Shown here one piece after another: positions 1-12,125 of a stretch of DNA of 64,000 nt. Under the pieces are notes generated by a model, which saw only the letters and a program-made list of their open reading frames with translations, did not search any database and had not been told where the DNA came from. Position 1 is the stretch's first letter, and every line of letters starts with the position of its first letter. Both the position numbers and the translations under genes were made by a program. The DNA is taken from contig NC_037090.1 in the NCBI RefSeq assembly GCF_002994745.2, positions 37,319,001 to 37,383,000 on the forward strand, written 5' to 3'. This stretch comes from Rosa chinensis (Eukaryota; Streptophyta; Magnoliopsida; Rosales; Rosaceae).

Positions 1-109
1 CTGCAGTCCGTGCAAATGAAATCCAAAGAGTGAAAACTAGAAAGAAAGGTCAGCTGAAAAGAGAGTGCTTGAAGATCATATAGATTCCTGAATAAATGTT
101 GCATCGTAG

Positions 110-480
110 TTATATAAACCAATACCTTATATCACTTTCATCGACATCCTCAGCATAGAGGATGAAAATTGCTTTTTGCAGGTTAGCAATCCGAGTTTGA
201 TGGTAGTCCTTATAAGCATCCATAACTTTGCGTGTAGGTTCTATGTGGAAGCTCTTGCTTAATAAATCCCAGACAAACACAAAAAATTCTCCACCTGTGT
301 ATGGGTCTTCAAGGGCAGCCCTCTCCATGTTCAAGTCACGGCATCCTTCAGTAAGATCTTATCCCACTTCCCTAATTCTTCTAAAGCATACTCGGATCTT
401 GTGCGCATGACAGCATATGAGGCCTTCACACATTTCAACCTTCTTCTATGATAATCATTTTCTCAGTTGTCATTATCCAA
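110..480 (-). pseudogene. Exon-like fragment of an unrecognised gene, apparently frameshifted
   Basis: Read on the minus strand, about 465-340 gives an open stretch containing AVMRTRSEYALEELGKWDK. Near 335-340 this frame runs into a stop (codons GTG ACT TGA), and a neighbouring frame continues with MERAALEDPYTGGEFFVFVW and onward to DESDIR. The second part ends at a plausible splice donor (AG|GTATTGG near 120). The composition is that of a real soluble helical protein and unlike the AT-rich surroundings, so this is probably part of a gene or a decayed gene copy. I do not recognise the family. A further sign of rearrangement is a duplicated block, GATAATCATTTTCTC, at about 450 and again at about 507. 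It could instead be two genuine exons of a gene that continues left of the window. Confidence 0.4.
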
Positions 481-1860
481 CCGCATCCTACAAAAGAGGA
501 AAAGATGATAATCATTTTCTCTGTTTTCATTATCCAACTGATATACAGCTACATGCTACAAGAGAGAGAGGAAAAAAAATACAATAACAATAATTGAATA
601 ACAAGAAGAAGTCTTGATTCTTTCCGGTAAAAGTCTTTAGATTTGTTAAATGTGTGTAAATTACTTGTGATTTTCGTGTGAATTTGTATGTGGTTTCTAA
701 TAAATTTTGTGTGATGTATATTCTTTATCTCTTGATTTCGTTTATTGCATGTTGTACCCTCAATCCCCGGGTTGAACGATCCCTGCTTATTCTATACTAA
801 CAATGTTTCTTTTCAGGGTTTAAATTGGCACTCGTTCTAAATGTATCAATGATATATACTTTCCTATCGTTTGCTGGAAAATCATAGTGGAAGATGTCTC
901 AAAGAAGCGGTCCATGGAACTTTGCCTTCTCTATATACCTGGTAGAGGCTCAACCAACATATGCGTTCACTTGCCTGGTCTGCTAATAGTAGGAGTTGAC
1001 TCGTATGAGCCAAAGTTTAAAATAAGTAAGGGTTTCCTCTTCAAATTACTTTATAGTTTTCATAGTCCGAAAATTTAATTTTTTGAAATTTGATTAATGT
1101 CTGAATTCACAGCGAATGAAGATTTTCGTAAGTTTCGATTCTTTGCCACAATGTGCGGCGAAGTTTAGCAATGCTATGATGTATGGTGGCACATGGACAA
1201 GTATGCCAACATGAACCCAAGAGATAGGTCCGTGTACAAGATGGCAAAGTCAGCCCTATGAGTATATTCTACAACTAAAAAAGGGGGAAATTGGTATGTT
1301 CATCGGTTCGGTCAAACAAGGGGTAAGCTTAACAAATCTAAAGTAATTAAATTAATTTGTCTTTTACTTCTTCTTTTTATTCAATTATTGTTACCACACA
1401 ACACATAAATGTACACTGCTTATCTCAGTAAACTTATTTTGAAAGAGTGGAACAAAAAGAAGCATGCACAGTATGTACTCTTAAGCTCTGTTTCTTTTCC
1501 TTTAAATATGTTTGTATTTTGTGGTAGTTAACCAATTTCAATACTCTTAAGCTCTGTATATGTTTGTACAAAGTTTTATGTTTTTTTACTAATGGATTGC
1601 GCTACAATATTTTATAATATTTGTATGGGGTTAGAGTTATTAGGTGATATGCAACACATAAATTATATTGCACTTATGAGTAACATTTCAAACATGAGTA
1701 ACAAAAAAGGAAAGACCATACGCATGCGCGAGGGCGGCCCTTCCGCACGCTAGTCAATTATTAAACTACAAAATTGGACCTTGATTCAAATTACTCTAAA
1801 TTTAACCGTAAAAATAAATTAGTCAGTCATTTGGGCCGGGTCTAGAGACATAAAATCTCT
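481..1860. other. AT-rich intergenic stretch, no gene recognised
   Basis: No open frame here resembles a known protein and no terminal repeats were found. Around 740-830 the text resembles degenerate LTR-retrotransposon leader sequence, but this is too weak to annotate. The last 200 bases presumably hold the promoter and 5' leader of the WD40 gene that follows; no unambiguous TATA box or start-site motif is visible. Confidence 0.5.
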
Positions 1861-1965
1861 GGGCTCGCCTTTATCCTCTGAATTTTTGAAGCGATCCAAG
1901 TCCAAGATTTACCAGAGAGTTGAATAAAAACCTAGAGAGTGAAGTGTTGAACACCCAAGGCACCG

Positions 1966-3429
1966 ATGAAGCTCGCAGGACTCAAATCAATCGACGACGC
2001 TCACGACGAGTCGGTATGGGCCATCACCTGGGTTCCGGCGACCGAAGCCCGACCCGCTTTGTTGTTAACCGGGTCACTCGACGAGACCGTTCGGCTATGG
2101 CAACCGGACGAGCTGGTGAACCGGGGAAAGATGACCGGACACTGCCTCGGCGTGGCTTCCGTGGCGGCTCACCCCTTGGGCTTCATCGCCGCCTCTGCTT
2201 CGCTTGATAGCTTCGTTAGGATCTTCGACGTTGACTCCAACACCACCATCGCCAGTTTCGAGGCGCCGCCCTCCGAAGTCTGGCAATTACGCTTCAATCC
2301 CCAGGTACACATTGCCTTTTGGATTTTCTCTTTTCAAAATTAGGGCTTGGGTTTGGTTTATTTACTGCTTTACTGAGTGAATGTCTTAGTAAATTTGAAT
2401 ATGAACACAAGGAAACCAAATATGTCAAGTGAAAAATTATCACTTGGTACTTTTGGAGTTTGAGATCGGTTTTAGTTTCTGTAGCATTACAAGTTGCTAG
2501 CATTTGTTTTTGAAAACAAGTTTGGAGGTATGTGCCTTTGACTCAAAGACACTTTCAAATTACCAAGTTGGTTCTTGTGTTTTCGAGTTAATTTTAAATT
2601 TTGTTAGTGGAGCATCTTCATGGACCAATTGGTATGGTTAACTGATGAAAATTAAGAAATATGCTCGAAGTGCTGATGAAGTAATAGACGCTGACAAATT
2701 CGAGTCAAAACACAATGACTAAAAGAATGTGCTTTACCTTTTGAAGTATTACAGCATACCCCTTTGTTTAAATTCAAAAGGTTAAAGTGATGCTAATCTG
2801 TGGCTTGTGAGCAGGGTACCATGCTAGCCGCGGCCGGTGGTGGCAGTGCCTCAGTAAAGGTCTGGGACACCAGCACGTGGAACCTGGTTGCCACATTGTC
2901 GATTCCTCGCCCAGAAGGAACCAAGCCTGCTGACAAAAGCAGCAGCAAGAAGTTTGTGCTATCGGTTGCCTGGAGTCCTGATGGGAGACGCATAGCTTGT
3001 GGCTCCATGGATGGAACCGTTTCTGTTTTCGACACAGATCGCGGCAAGTTCCTGCACCACCTGGAAGGCCACTGCATGCCCGTGAGGTCTCTTGTGTTTT
3101 CCCCTGTTGAACCGCGGTTACTCTTCACTGGCTCGGACGATCAACATGTGCACATGTATGATGCTGAGGGGAAAACCCAGGTTGGGTCCATGTCAGGGCA
3201 TAACGGCTGGGTCTTGAGTGTTGATGCAAGCACAGATGGGGCAGCCCTTGCAACTGGTTCGAGTGATAGAACTGTGAAGCTGTGGGATATTGGCATGAAG
3301 GCAGCTGTGCAAACAATGAGCAACCATAATGACCAAGTCTGGGGAGTGGCCTTTCGACCTGGAGGTATGCCTGGCAGACTTGCTAGTGTCTCTGATGACA
3401 AGAGCATATCACTGTATGACTACTCTTGA
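1966..3429 (+). CDS. VIP3: WD40-repeat protein, VIP3/SKI8-like (Paf1 complex and SKI complex subunit)
   Basis: Two coding exons, 1966-2304 and 2815-3429, join in phase across a GT..AG intron (donor CCAG|GTACAC, acceptor GCAG|GGTACC) to give 317 residues; plant VIP3/SKI8 proteins are about 320. The chain is essentially all WD40 propeller: repeats end in motifs such as DETVRLW, ASVKVWD, GTVSVFD and RTVKLWD, and the protein closes with DDKSISLYDYS. From family knowledge, VIP3 (VERNALIZATION INDEPENDENCE 3) is a nuclear Paf1-complex subunit supporting transcription of genes such as FLC, and also the SKI8 subunit that assists the cytoplasmic exosome in 3'-to-5' mRNA decay. The start ATG at 1966 gives MKLAGLKSIDDAHDESVW, the usual plant N-terminus. 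The exons are intact. The gene converges on ORC1 with 916 bp between stop codons. Confidence 0.9.
2305..2814 (+). other. Single coding intron of the VIP3-like gene
   Basis: 510 bp, GT..AG, phase 0. AT-rich, with no inserted element recognised. Confidence 0.85.
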
Positions 3430-4345
3430 AGGGTTGCTTGGGGGAGGGGAAATAGGACTTTGGAAATTTGCGTTTGTTGCAACTCACTGATATTGGTGGT
3501 CTTTATCAGATTGTCATCATGACATTGGTTTGTTTGACACCTTTCTCTGATATGTTTGTATATGTTTGTACTACTATATACAAACAAAAAAGCCTAGGGA
3601 GAGAGCACTCCTTGTCTTACCATCGTATTTGTGAAACTGAACCCTTTGAAAATGACCTTTGCTAATTTGTATTATTAGGCTCTTAGCATAACAGGTAATG
3701 GTCATTTTTCAAGTTGAGTCGTTTGTTCCAAATTTGTTATTCTATCTTGGTGTGATAATGTATCCCATGACAAGATGATAAGACCCGTTTTGGCCAGTTT
3801 GACATACGAACGAGGTCATTATTTTCTTGGGTAAGCATAACCAGAGGAACAATAGTTGACGTTTGTAAATCGGGAAATTTCGGTTTATATGCGTCTATGG
3901 ATATGAGAGTTTTACTGAGGAAGTAAAATTAGTAACGGATTTTGATGGAAAGTTGACAAGGATTTCTTAAGACATTCCCTCTGAGAAATTGGCAAGATGG
4001 ACCAACATTTGGGATTCTTGGTAAATAAATAGCACAGATTTACCATCAGAAAGCTAGTACAGTTGAACGTGCTCGTTTCAACAACCTATGCTAATATAAC
4101 CTGGATAAAATCATTCAATAATATGCATAGAAGAATTAGCGTCAAATGATACATTTAGTAATATCTTTCCCATCAAATAAATATTCTTCAACGTTTTTCC
4201 CTCAGAATTTTTGAGTTGAAAGAAGAAATACATGGTATAATAAATATTTTTTGAATATAACTAGAAAGAAAATAAAGACAATAATCAATTAATCAGGGTC
4301 AAAACTGTTCCTCAAATGAAGAATACAAAATAGCTGAGTCCAGCA
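3430..4345. other. Convergent intergenic region between VIP3 and ORC1
   Basis: This stretch must hold both 3' untranslated regions. No open frame, RNA gene or repeat was recognised; it is AT-rich with short T and A runs. Confidence 0.6.
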
Positions 4346-7300
4346 TCAGAGATACTTGGCCAACCAAGGTAGTTCCTTGCTTTCCTTCAGTGCAAATGCT
4401 ACATCGTCGCTGAAAGATAGCCGATAGAATCATATTAAATCGCAATCCAATGATTTTTTTATGGCAGTGCAGTAATATGGATGGGTGAAGTAAAATGCAA
4501 ACAACAATTTTGTGTTCTTGGGTTAAGTAAAATGTGAATACAAATTGACAGCTGCAGTTTTGGTGGGGGGTGTACCTATTCTGGTCATGGTATGACACAA
4601 ATATTTAAAATGCAAGATGCTCTCTATGACATAATATTTGACTACTGTTATACAATCACTAATATAAGGATGACCTGCGGTGACTGTCTAATCGGTGATT
4701 ACAAAGACTTGATAGAGAACAAACCTTGGAAAGTTGAGCTGTAACTTCTGCAATCTGTGCTTTGCTCCTGATTCACATAGAATAATTCTGCATTCACCAA
4801 GCTTACAACTGCCAAAATAATAAATTAAAAAAATAAATTAAAAAGTTACAAAGAATTGCATATCATGTTAGGATATAATTAATAAAGCTATTTCTTTAAA
4901 AGACAACTGCAGACACTCGTGATATCAGTTCTTTTGTATAATCACTATATATAGCATTTGAAAATCATAGATGTAATGAAAGTAAAGCAATTTCCACATG
5001 CAGCCTTATACACCATCTAAGAAGATAAAATGGAAAGGGAACCTAACCTAAAATAACCTTTCAGGTACATCAGCAATGAATCTTTTGCATGTCACTAAAG
5101 ATACTATAACCATATTTTCATCATTGTTTCAAAATGACATGCATAGAAATGGTTTTGGCCTCTTAGATGGTCAATAAATTATGTTATGCCACATGTATAA
5201 GCTCAGATTAGTACGCCTTACCCGACTTTTAACAGCGTATCATGTCCAGGAAATGCTTCTCCATTGCTTGTACACAGATTATAAACAGTCATTGCCAACT
5301 GCAATGCAAAACATAACTTCGATGAGAACATAATACAAACAATCCCAAACCTCCTATGCTAGAATTCTACAGTGAATGCAAGAAAGGGACTGGTGGACCA
5401 AAAGAAAAATAATTTGGTTTTCATTTGTGATTCACATTGATGGTTGTCCAGTTTCCCAGGGTAAAGATTCTATTCGCCGGCATCTGAATTGTCAAGCCTA
5501 ATGAGTATCACCATAGGTGGTAAATACTAAAATTTAAACACAAAGAATTTGAATGCACCATACAAAAGAGTGATAAGACATATCATTCAGGGAAAAGCTA
5601 AAGAAACTCACCTTTTCGAAAGTAGTTTCACCCATTCCTGTTTTATAGAGTTCATACACCATAGCAGTCAAATAGATTTTACCCAGTTTGGAACAAGTTT
5701 TCATCACCTGCAAGGAATAGTAGTCATATAAGATTTAGCAAATTCTATCTGCTTCCAGGAATATCAACTCTTAACTGCAACAATTTTTATCTTTTTGAGA
5801 CACCCATATATACTCCTGTCCAGATAGATCTCATTCATCAAACTATTACAATCACTGTGCTATACACCTCATTGAAGAGCATTAGTTCTGTCTTTTAAGA
5901 TATAATTACCATTAAAATAAATGAAGTTTCAAGAACAGATACTCGCCTGGATATGAGGTGCCTGGAACATTTCTTGTATGGCTGCTTCAACCTCTGCCAT
6001 ACCAACAAGTGCTTTTTCTGCAGAGTTAAAACATATAAATCCTGTAAGGAACAAGCACTGAAGCTACAGGAGAAGAATATAACACGTCCAACAAAGAAAG
6101 AACATATTGTGAGAACTGCAAAAGATGACGGTGTTTTGTCTAAACAATCAGGCAACAGAGAATTTCTTCTTTTTCTTTTTCTATTCTTATTTCAAGACTT
6201 CAAGATACAAGAAAGAAAAGAAGTAAATAATTCTAATTCCTGGGTTAAATATGTCAAGCTTTTTGGAGACAGTTATGGTAAGTACAGTGAGGCTGGGAAA
6301 GTGACAGGCTTACAGCACATCAGAACAAAGTATCAGCAGTCTGAACTAGTCACAAATAGCTATGTCAAAGCATGGAGAGATAGCCAAATTTGTATGGGTT
6401 GTATCGGAAAGGGCAGGTAATTTCCAGAACACAAATACTCACACTTCAATGCATCTATGCCTTCTATCTAAAAATGGCCTCCATAGAAAGTAAAGTCGAT
6501 ATAGACCACTTGAGCATGCGTACTTGATTTATCTTCCTCATTTAGCATTGTTTATAGTAATCAATGGTAGAAGCAGACTTCAAGTAGAAGCACAATACTT
6601 ATCTATTTATTTATTTGTTTATTTTCTTCAACAAAAATAAAAGAGGCAACACTTGCACTTCAAGATGGATTTGGATTTTGGATGACCAGTAGTTTTTACT
6701 ACCTTATTATCAAGTGATAAGTTAAATTGTTATAATGGAAATTAGTCAGTTATGTAATTGGTCGCAACATATTCTTCACACACTTGCACTACCGGACAAT
6801 GTAAAACCGGAAAAGGAAAAATTAGTTCTGTCAACTAGAATTATCCAGCAGTAGAAACTTATCAAACATGGTCATATAATTTAAATGGCGTGCAGAGGTG
6901 TACAGGACAGAGACCAAAAGATAGTGATCCTTCAAATCAAAATCTTTTTATTTCAAAGCATCAATCTGTGAAGAAGTCAGTCTGGTAATCAATAGTTGAA
7001 GAATGTATACCTTTAGAAGCATTGTTGGGAGTTGAAATTAGCTTCTTTATGCGGTAATCTTTGATTTCAGCTGCACGCCTGCATATTTCCAATGCACGAC
7101 GAGCATCTCCTGAAATAGCTGCTACCTAGAAACATGTTTATATAATGTCAAAGATCGAGGGTCAAATTGAATCTCCTGATGAAACAGAAAAGATACACCA
7201 ACCTTTCTTGAAGCGAACTCTATAGCTTGTTTTTCAAATGCATCAATTCCTCTAAGCCGACTCGAAATGATCTCTTGAAGCTGCTGGTAATTATAGGGGC

Positions 7301-10300
7301 CAAAGCAAAGCCTTTGGATTCCCATTCGACTTGAAATACGCGGAAGCAACTTTTCCGGAAGATCCATGGTATTTGCTATGCCTGAAATATATATTTTATT
7401 AGAAAGAGTTAAGGATGTAGTCAACATCATACCATGGTCAACATCATTCTTTTTACAATAACAATTTCTAATTTTATTCCTGATATCTGAGAAAAGAAAC
7501 ATCACTGCTTGCTGTAAAAATGCAATCATAATCTAACAAGTGAAAACTAAAAGTATACCTATTACAACTAATTTTGAGTGTGGCTTAGTAGGCCAGTCAA
7601 GAATGTTATAGAGAACCTGAAACCAAAAGAGGACTTCATTAACATTTGTATATTTAAAGAATACTCGGAGTATTAAAGAATGTTGTACGGCACATGTCTA
7701 GAATAATTACTAACAAATATTTACATCACAAAATGGAGAAGGTACCAACTAGAGAAGAAAATTGTTACCGATTGGTTTCTGGTCACAAGAAGATCAAGTT
7801 CATCAATAAGAAGAATACAAGGTTTGTCATCCTCTTTGCCGAATTTCTTTCCATCAGAAAATCGCTCATTTAGCAAGTGGAGAGCCTTTTTCCAACCAAC
7901 TCGATGCCCACTTAACGCTTCATATATAACCTGTGCAAACATAAGCTATATTACAGGAAAACAGCAGTATCAATCTTGATAAGCATACGAGCATCAGTGT
8001 AAATCAAATTTACCCTGTAGATATTCTCAGGTGCTGCCAACTTTAAACCATTTATCTCCACAAAACAGTAAGGTCTTAAACTTCCAGCATCAACTTCAGA
8101 CCTCAAATTCCTCATTACTGCCAGTACACTCATAGTCTGCAGTTACACCAAAAAAAAAATGAACGTAGGGAATTAGTAAAAGTTGTTTCATGCTTAAAAA
8201 GTACAAAGAATGAAATCTATAGGCTTTCTAAACTAATGTAGCTATATATTTAAAGAATAGAACTAACATTACCTTTCCAGTTCCAGGAACACCGTGAATA
8301 TAGAGGCAACGTCCAAGACATTTATCATCAGAGATGGCACCCTTGATGAATGCACTTATCTCCAACATTTCTCTGCGTAAAAGCAGGTATCCATCATTAA
8401 ACTGTTAAAATAATGAACATCAAAGAAAACCTTCAATGCACTGATTCTTACATACTTATCCCTGCAAGGTAAAGACTTAGGCAATGATGCCAACAGAAGT
8501 GTTGATTTTGCTCTTTCAAGAGCAGTCTGCTTATGGCATCTAACATGCTCGGGGATTTTCTTCATTCCAATCTTTTGAAGTCCAAAGAACCGCCCCTTAT
8601 GTGAATTCTGTAGATACATAATCGACTAGTTTAATTTCGGGCAGAAAACAAATTAAAGTCACAAGCCTGAGATAAAATAAAGAAGCGCCCATACTGCAGC
8701 CAACTCATGAGCTCGAGATGGTTTAGCCAGTATATTCTTTGTGCTCTCTTCTTCAAACTCAACATCTTCTTCTGTATCAGAGTCTGAGTCTTTGCCACAT
8801 TTCCAATCTTCATCACTCTCAGCATCATCATCATCATCCTGCCAAGTGGTTGATAAGACACAAATTTCAAGTGAACTTTAAACCATTTGGAAATGTATAC
8901 AATGGTGTGGGTGATTTCATAATATGCTTACCTTTTCATCATCGTCAATTTCTGCAAGACGCTTGAAACTGTACCAGTGAATATCATATTCATATTCGCA
9001 TAAGAAGACATCATCCCCTTCATTGGCTTTGGCATATTCTTTAGGGTTCATCACAAAACAATGTTGAAGAATAGATTCCATCTGTAAAAAAATGAATTAG
9101 CAAAGTTGTGAACTTAGGGATAGCATTTTCAAACTCTCTATAATACAGTTTCTGATTCAAAAAGAGACAATAATAAGAACAGACAGGAGATCAAAATTAT
9201 AAGTACATTAATGACTAATATGTAGCAAGAACCTATTACCCCATAGTAAAAAGAAAATCAAGGATTGCTTGAAGCAAACAATGGTAGGGGAACAAAAATG
9301 AGAACCTTCCATCTGGATTACATTTACAGAGATCATCTGCCAAAACACTGTTCATATTTATTTCTTTTACTCAAACTTTTCATAGGCACTCCACATGAAC
9401 CTTTAATAATCTGATAAGGCTGAAGCTCTAGTCCTACTACCATCACCACTCAAATAGTAAATAGAGTGTTCAAATTGTAAATGCTTAAAATGTTTGGCAG
9501 CAATCACATGAACTTATGTTTGATAACTTTTTGAACCATATCATTGAAAAAAGCTATTAAAATATCCATGTGAAGCATTTAGACATGCATTTCATCACAG
9601 AATTTGAAAATATGAAGACCTATGGTTCACTCAACACCCATATATACAACCAGAACACCTTAGAATGATTATAATTAAGAGTTGATAACAACGAGAGCAA
9701 AGCTCATACAAAGCGAAATGGAATTGCGAATGAAAAGAGCAGTGCTTTAGTTCAAATGAATGATAAACTAGACATCATGTATTACCTCAATGTTGGCAAA
9801 ATCATTTGTGCGATAAATCTCCCTCCTCAGATTATGAGCTTGTCTTCCGGCAGCAGTCTCTTCCGGGATAACATACCAACGCACACGACACCAATAGCTA
9901 CCGTCAACTTCTTTCCATATACTGCACGACTCCAAAAACACAATCCCAAAATCACAAACATTACAACCAAAGAAAAAGAAAAAGAAAACAGATGCATCAT
10001 ATACTCAACAAGAGCAAATTAGCATCTATCTACCTTTCAATGCGGGCAGCCCACAAATCGCTTGAGAGAAGCTTCTCTCGAAATGTCCTACGTAATTTCT
10101 TCCCTTGAGGGGGAGTAGGAAGCTGGACCTCTTTCCCCAATTTGCGAGCCTCACAAAAACCGCACACCCAATCTCCTTCAGGAACCTCCTTCAAGGGAGG
10201 CTTCAAGCATTTCAAATGGAACCCACCCAAACAATCATCGCACTCAATCATCACAGCCTTCCCAGACTTGAAGCAAACCCTACATTGCTCCACCTGAACC

Positions 10301-10863
10301 ACTTCCTCGTCGGAGCTCGCATCCTCTCTCCTTTTCACATACACATCATCACCAACCTCAAACTCACCCTCGTCATACACAACCTTCTTGTAAAACACCT
10401 GCCTCTTCTTGCTAGCCACACCACCGCGCGTTGTAACCACCTTCCTCTCATGGCCTCTCTTCCTTTTCTTCTTCTCGGATTGCTCCGGCGACACCGGCGA
10501 GAACTCGGCTTCAACTGTAGTCAACTTTTCCTCCTCCTCTTGCTTCAATTTCTTGCCTTGGGCAGCAGATTTGGGGGTGTTGACATGGTAAATCGTCGAA
10601 TTGTCGGCTCCAGATTTGGGGGTTTTCCTCTTCCTCTTTGGTTTCTTTGCCGGATCTTCGACTAGTGTAGTCGTCGGAGGAGGAGGGAGGGCATCGAAGT
10701 GTAGGGAGGTGCGGCGCGTGGATCGGCGAGGAGTGGCGGAGAGCGGAGTAGGAGGAGGAGCGAGAGAAGGCGATGAGGATTTGGGATCCGATCCGGACTT
10801 GGAGGATCTCTTGGGTGTTTGCCCAAACAGTGTTTGGAGGTCTCTCTTTGCAGCCTCCGCCAT
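4346..10863 (-). CDS. ORC1: Origin recognition complex subunit 1 (PHD-BAH-AAA+ plant ORC1)
   Basis: Sixteen coding exons join in phase: 10863-10034, 9921-9786, 9081-8932, 8838-8695, 8607-8456, 8372-8273, 8136-8014, 7930-7769, 7616-7559, 7381-7203, 7125-7011, 6017-5947, 5707-5612, 5298-5222, 4808-4725, 4409-4346. The total is 2541 nt, 846 residues. The N-terminus is basic and disordered. A PHD finger lies at about 194-237 (CRVC..C..C..H..C..C..C), within and followed by a BAH region (about 164-375, SIWKEVDGSYWCRVRWYVIP). The AAA+ ATPase follows: Walker A GVPGTGKT at 498-505, Walker B ILLIDELD at 584-591, sensor-1 IGIANTMD, sensor-2-side GDARRALEICRRAAE, then a C-terminal winged helix ending LPWLAKYL. 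ORC1 is the ATP-binding subunit of ORC, which marks nuclear origins and loads MCM2-7 with CDC6. In plants its PHD finger reads histone H3 methylation. No lesions were seen. The start MAEAAKR at 10863 is the only ATG giving the conserved N-terminus. Intron 12 has a GC donor. Confidence 0.95.
5708..5946 (-). other. Non-canonical GC-AG intron (intron 12 of ORC1)
   Basis: On the minus strand exon 12 ends ATATCCAG and the intron begins GCGAGT, with GC in place of GT, ending in a normal TTGCAG acceptor at 5710-5708. Joining here gives PHIQ|VMKTCSK in phase 0. The alternative GT four bases further on (GTATCT) would break the frame. GC-AG introns are a known minor class spliced by the major spliceosome. 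Confidence 0.8.
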
Positions 10864-10960
10864 GAGGACTGCGCAGTGAATGGTGGTGATATGGTTAATC
10901 CAGAAATGGAGTAAAAGAGTGAGTGAGAGAGAGAGAGAGTCGATTTGAGACGAGAGCAAA

Positions 10961-10973
10961 TTTGGCGGGAAAA
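10961..10973. promoter_or_regulatory. E2F-type site upstream of ORC1
   Basis: TTTGGCGGGAAAA, about 100 bp upstream of the ORC1 start codon, matches the E2F/DP consensus TTTSSCGC. Plant ORC1 genes are known E2F targets expressed at G1/S, so the site is in the expected place. Confidence 0.75.
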
Positions 10974-10999
10974 CGATCCAGTAGTAGGGTTTGGTCGAA

Positions 11000-11008
11000 G
11001 CGGGAAAA
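11000..11008. promoter_or_regulatory. Second E2F-like site upstream of ORC1
   Basis: GCGGGAAAA, which reads TTTTCCCGC on the ORC1 strand, is a second match to the E2F core about 30 bp further upstream. Paired E2F sites are common in replication-gene promoters. Confidence 0.65.
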
Positions 11009-11164
11009 TACAAAGGCTTCTTTCTTTTTCTTTTAGTTTTGTAGCTGTCGCTCCTAGTTGGAATTTGAAGCCTCCCGTACAAATGATTTCATACATAGTT
11101 GTTGCAGATTTTATTAGATATAAGGAAAATCCTTAAAACAGTTTCAGACTATTAATTTTCATAT

Positions 11165-11383
11165 TGTTCAAGTAAAATTTTAATTTGTGTTTGGCCCAAA
11201 CTCTAGGTTACTTGACCTAATGATAATAGGGTTAAATTAGAAAGATCTAGATTCCTATTCAATGTACGATTAATTTCCTTGTATGATTGAGATTCTATGC
11301 ATTGTAATTCTCTATATAAAGAGGCTCCTATTATCAATGAGAATACATAGCGATTTCCTCTCAATTTCAGTTTCTCTACAACA
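11165..11383 (+). repeat. 5' LTR of copia-1
   Basis: Begins TG and ends CA. Contains a TATA-like CTATATAAAGAGG near 11313 and the ATTATCAATGAGAATACA segment typical of the R-region start. Nearly matches 17237-17455. Confidence 0.9.
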
Positions 11384-11403
11384 CGTTATCAACACGAAGC
11401 CCT
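11384..11403 (+). promoter_or_regulatory. Putative primer-binding site of copia-1
   Basis: CGTTATCAACACGAAGCCC directly follows the LTR. The copia-2 counterpart reads CGTTATCAGCACGAAGCCC. Position fits a tRNA primer site; I did not match it to a particular tRNA. Confidence 0.5.
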
Positions 11404-12125
11404 AACCCTGAAACAAATAGCCAAACCCTGATTCAAGAAACTAAAAACCTTGAATCCGAATACAAAACCTTGAAGCCTTTTCTGCCTCCACCTCACACAT
11501 TCAAGAAATCGATTCCAGGAATCCAGAACAGGCGGCGTCACCCCAAGAACCGGCCGGAAACCCACCGAACCGGCCACCGAAAGCTCCATATAACTCGCAG
11601 CAAATATTCCACCGGTTCACCATCTTCCGGACCTCCAATTTCCACCAAATTTTGATAGTAGAAGCTCACTGATCTGAAGTTTTAGGAACCAGAAGAAAAA
11701 CTTCAAAAACTGGCGACTTTCCGGCCATTTTCCGGCGACTTTTTTATGTGAAATTTTTCGGCGACCTATTTCGAGGTATTTTTTACTAAACGTTCCCGTT
11801 TTTTTAGAGTTTTTAAATTTAATTTCTCTTCTTTTTCGGGGATTTGCAACCTCCCTTCTTCTACCCCCCTTTCTTTATCATAGGGAAGACCAAATTAAGC
11901 TGAACTGTGAGAGTTCGTACTCACTCCAAGCTTGGAGCTTGTAGAGTTCTCCAAACTTAGAGTTTGTTGAGATAAAACGATCGACCGCAAATATTATTGT
12001 TTCGATCTAATCCAACCCCTCTTGGAATCGAACTTCTTGGAAGCGACTACGCTCAGAAATTTTATTGTTTTCGTGGTAGCCTTTTTTGCTCCTAAAGTAA
12101 CCATAATTTCTTGTTCTCTTTTAGG

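Noticed and set aside
10105..10665. 186-codon plus-strand open frame opposite ORC1 exon 1
   Set aside because: It is the antisense of the basic, Pro/Ser-rich ORC1 N-terminus and resembles no protein.
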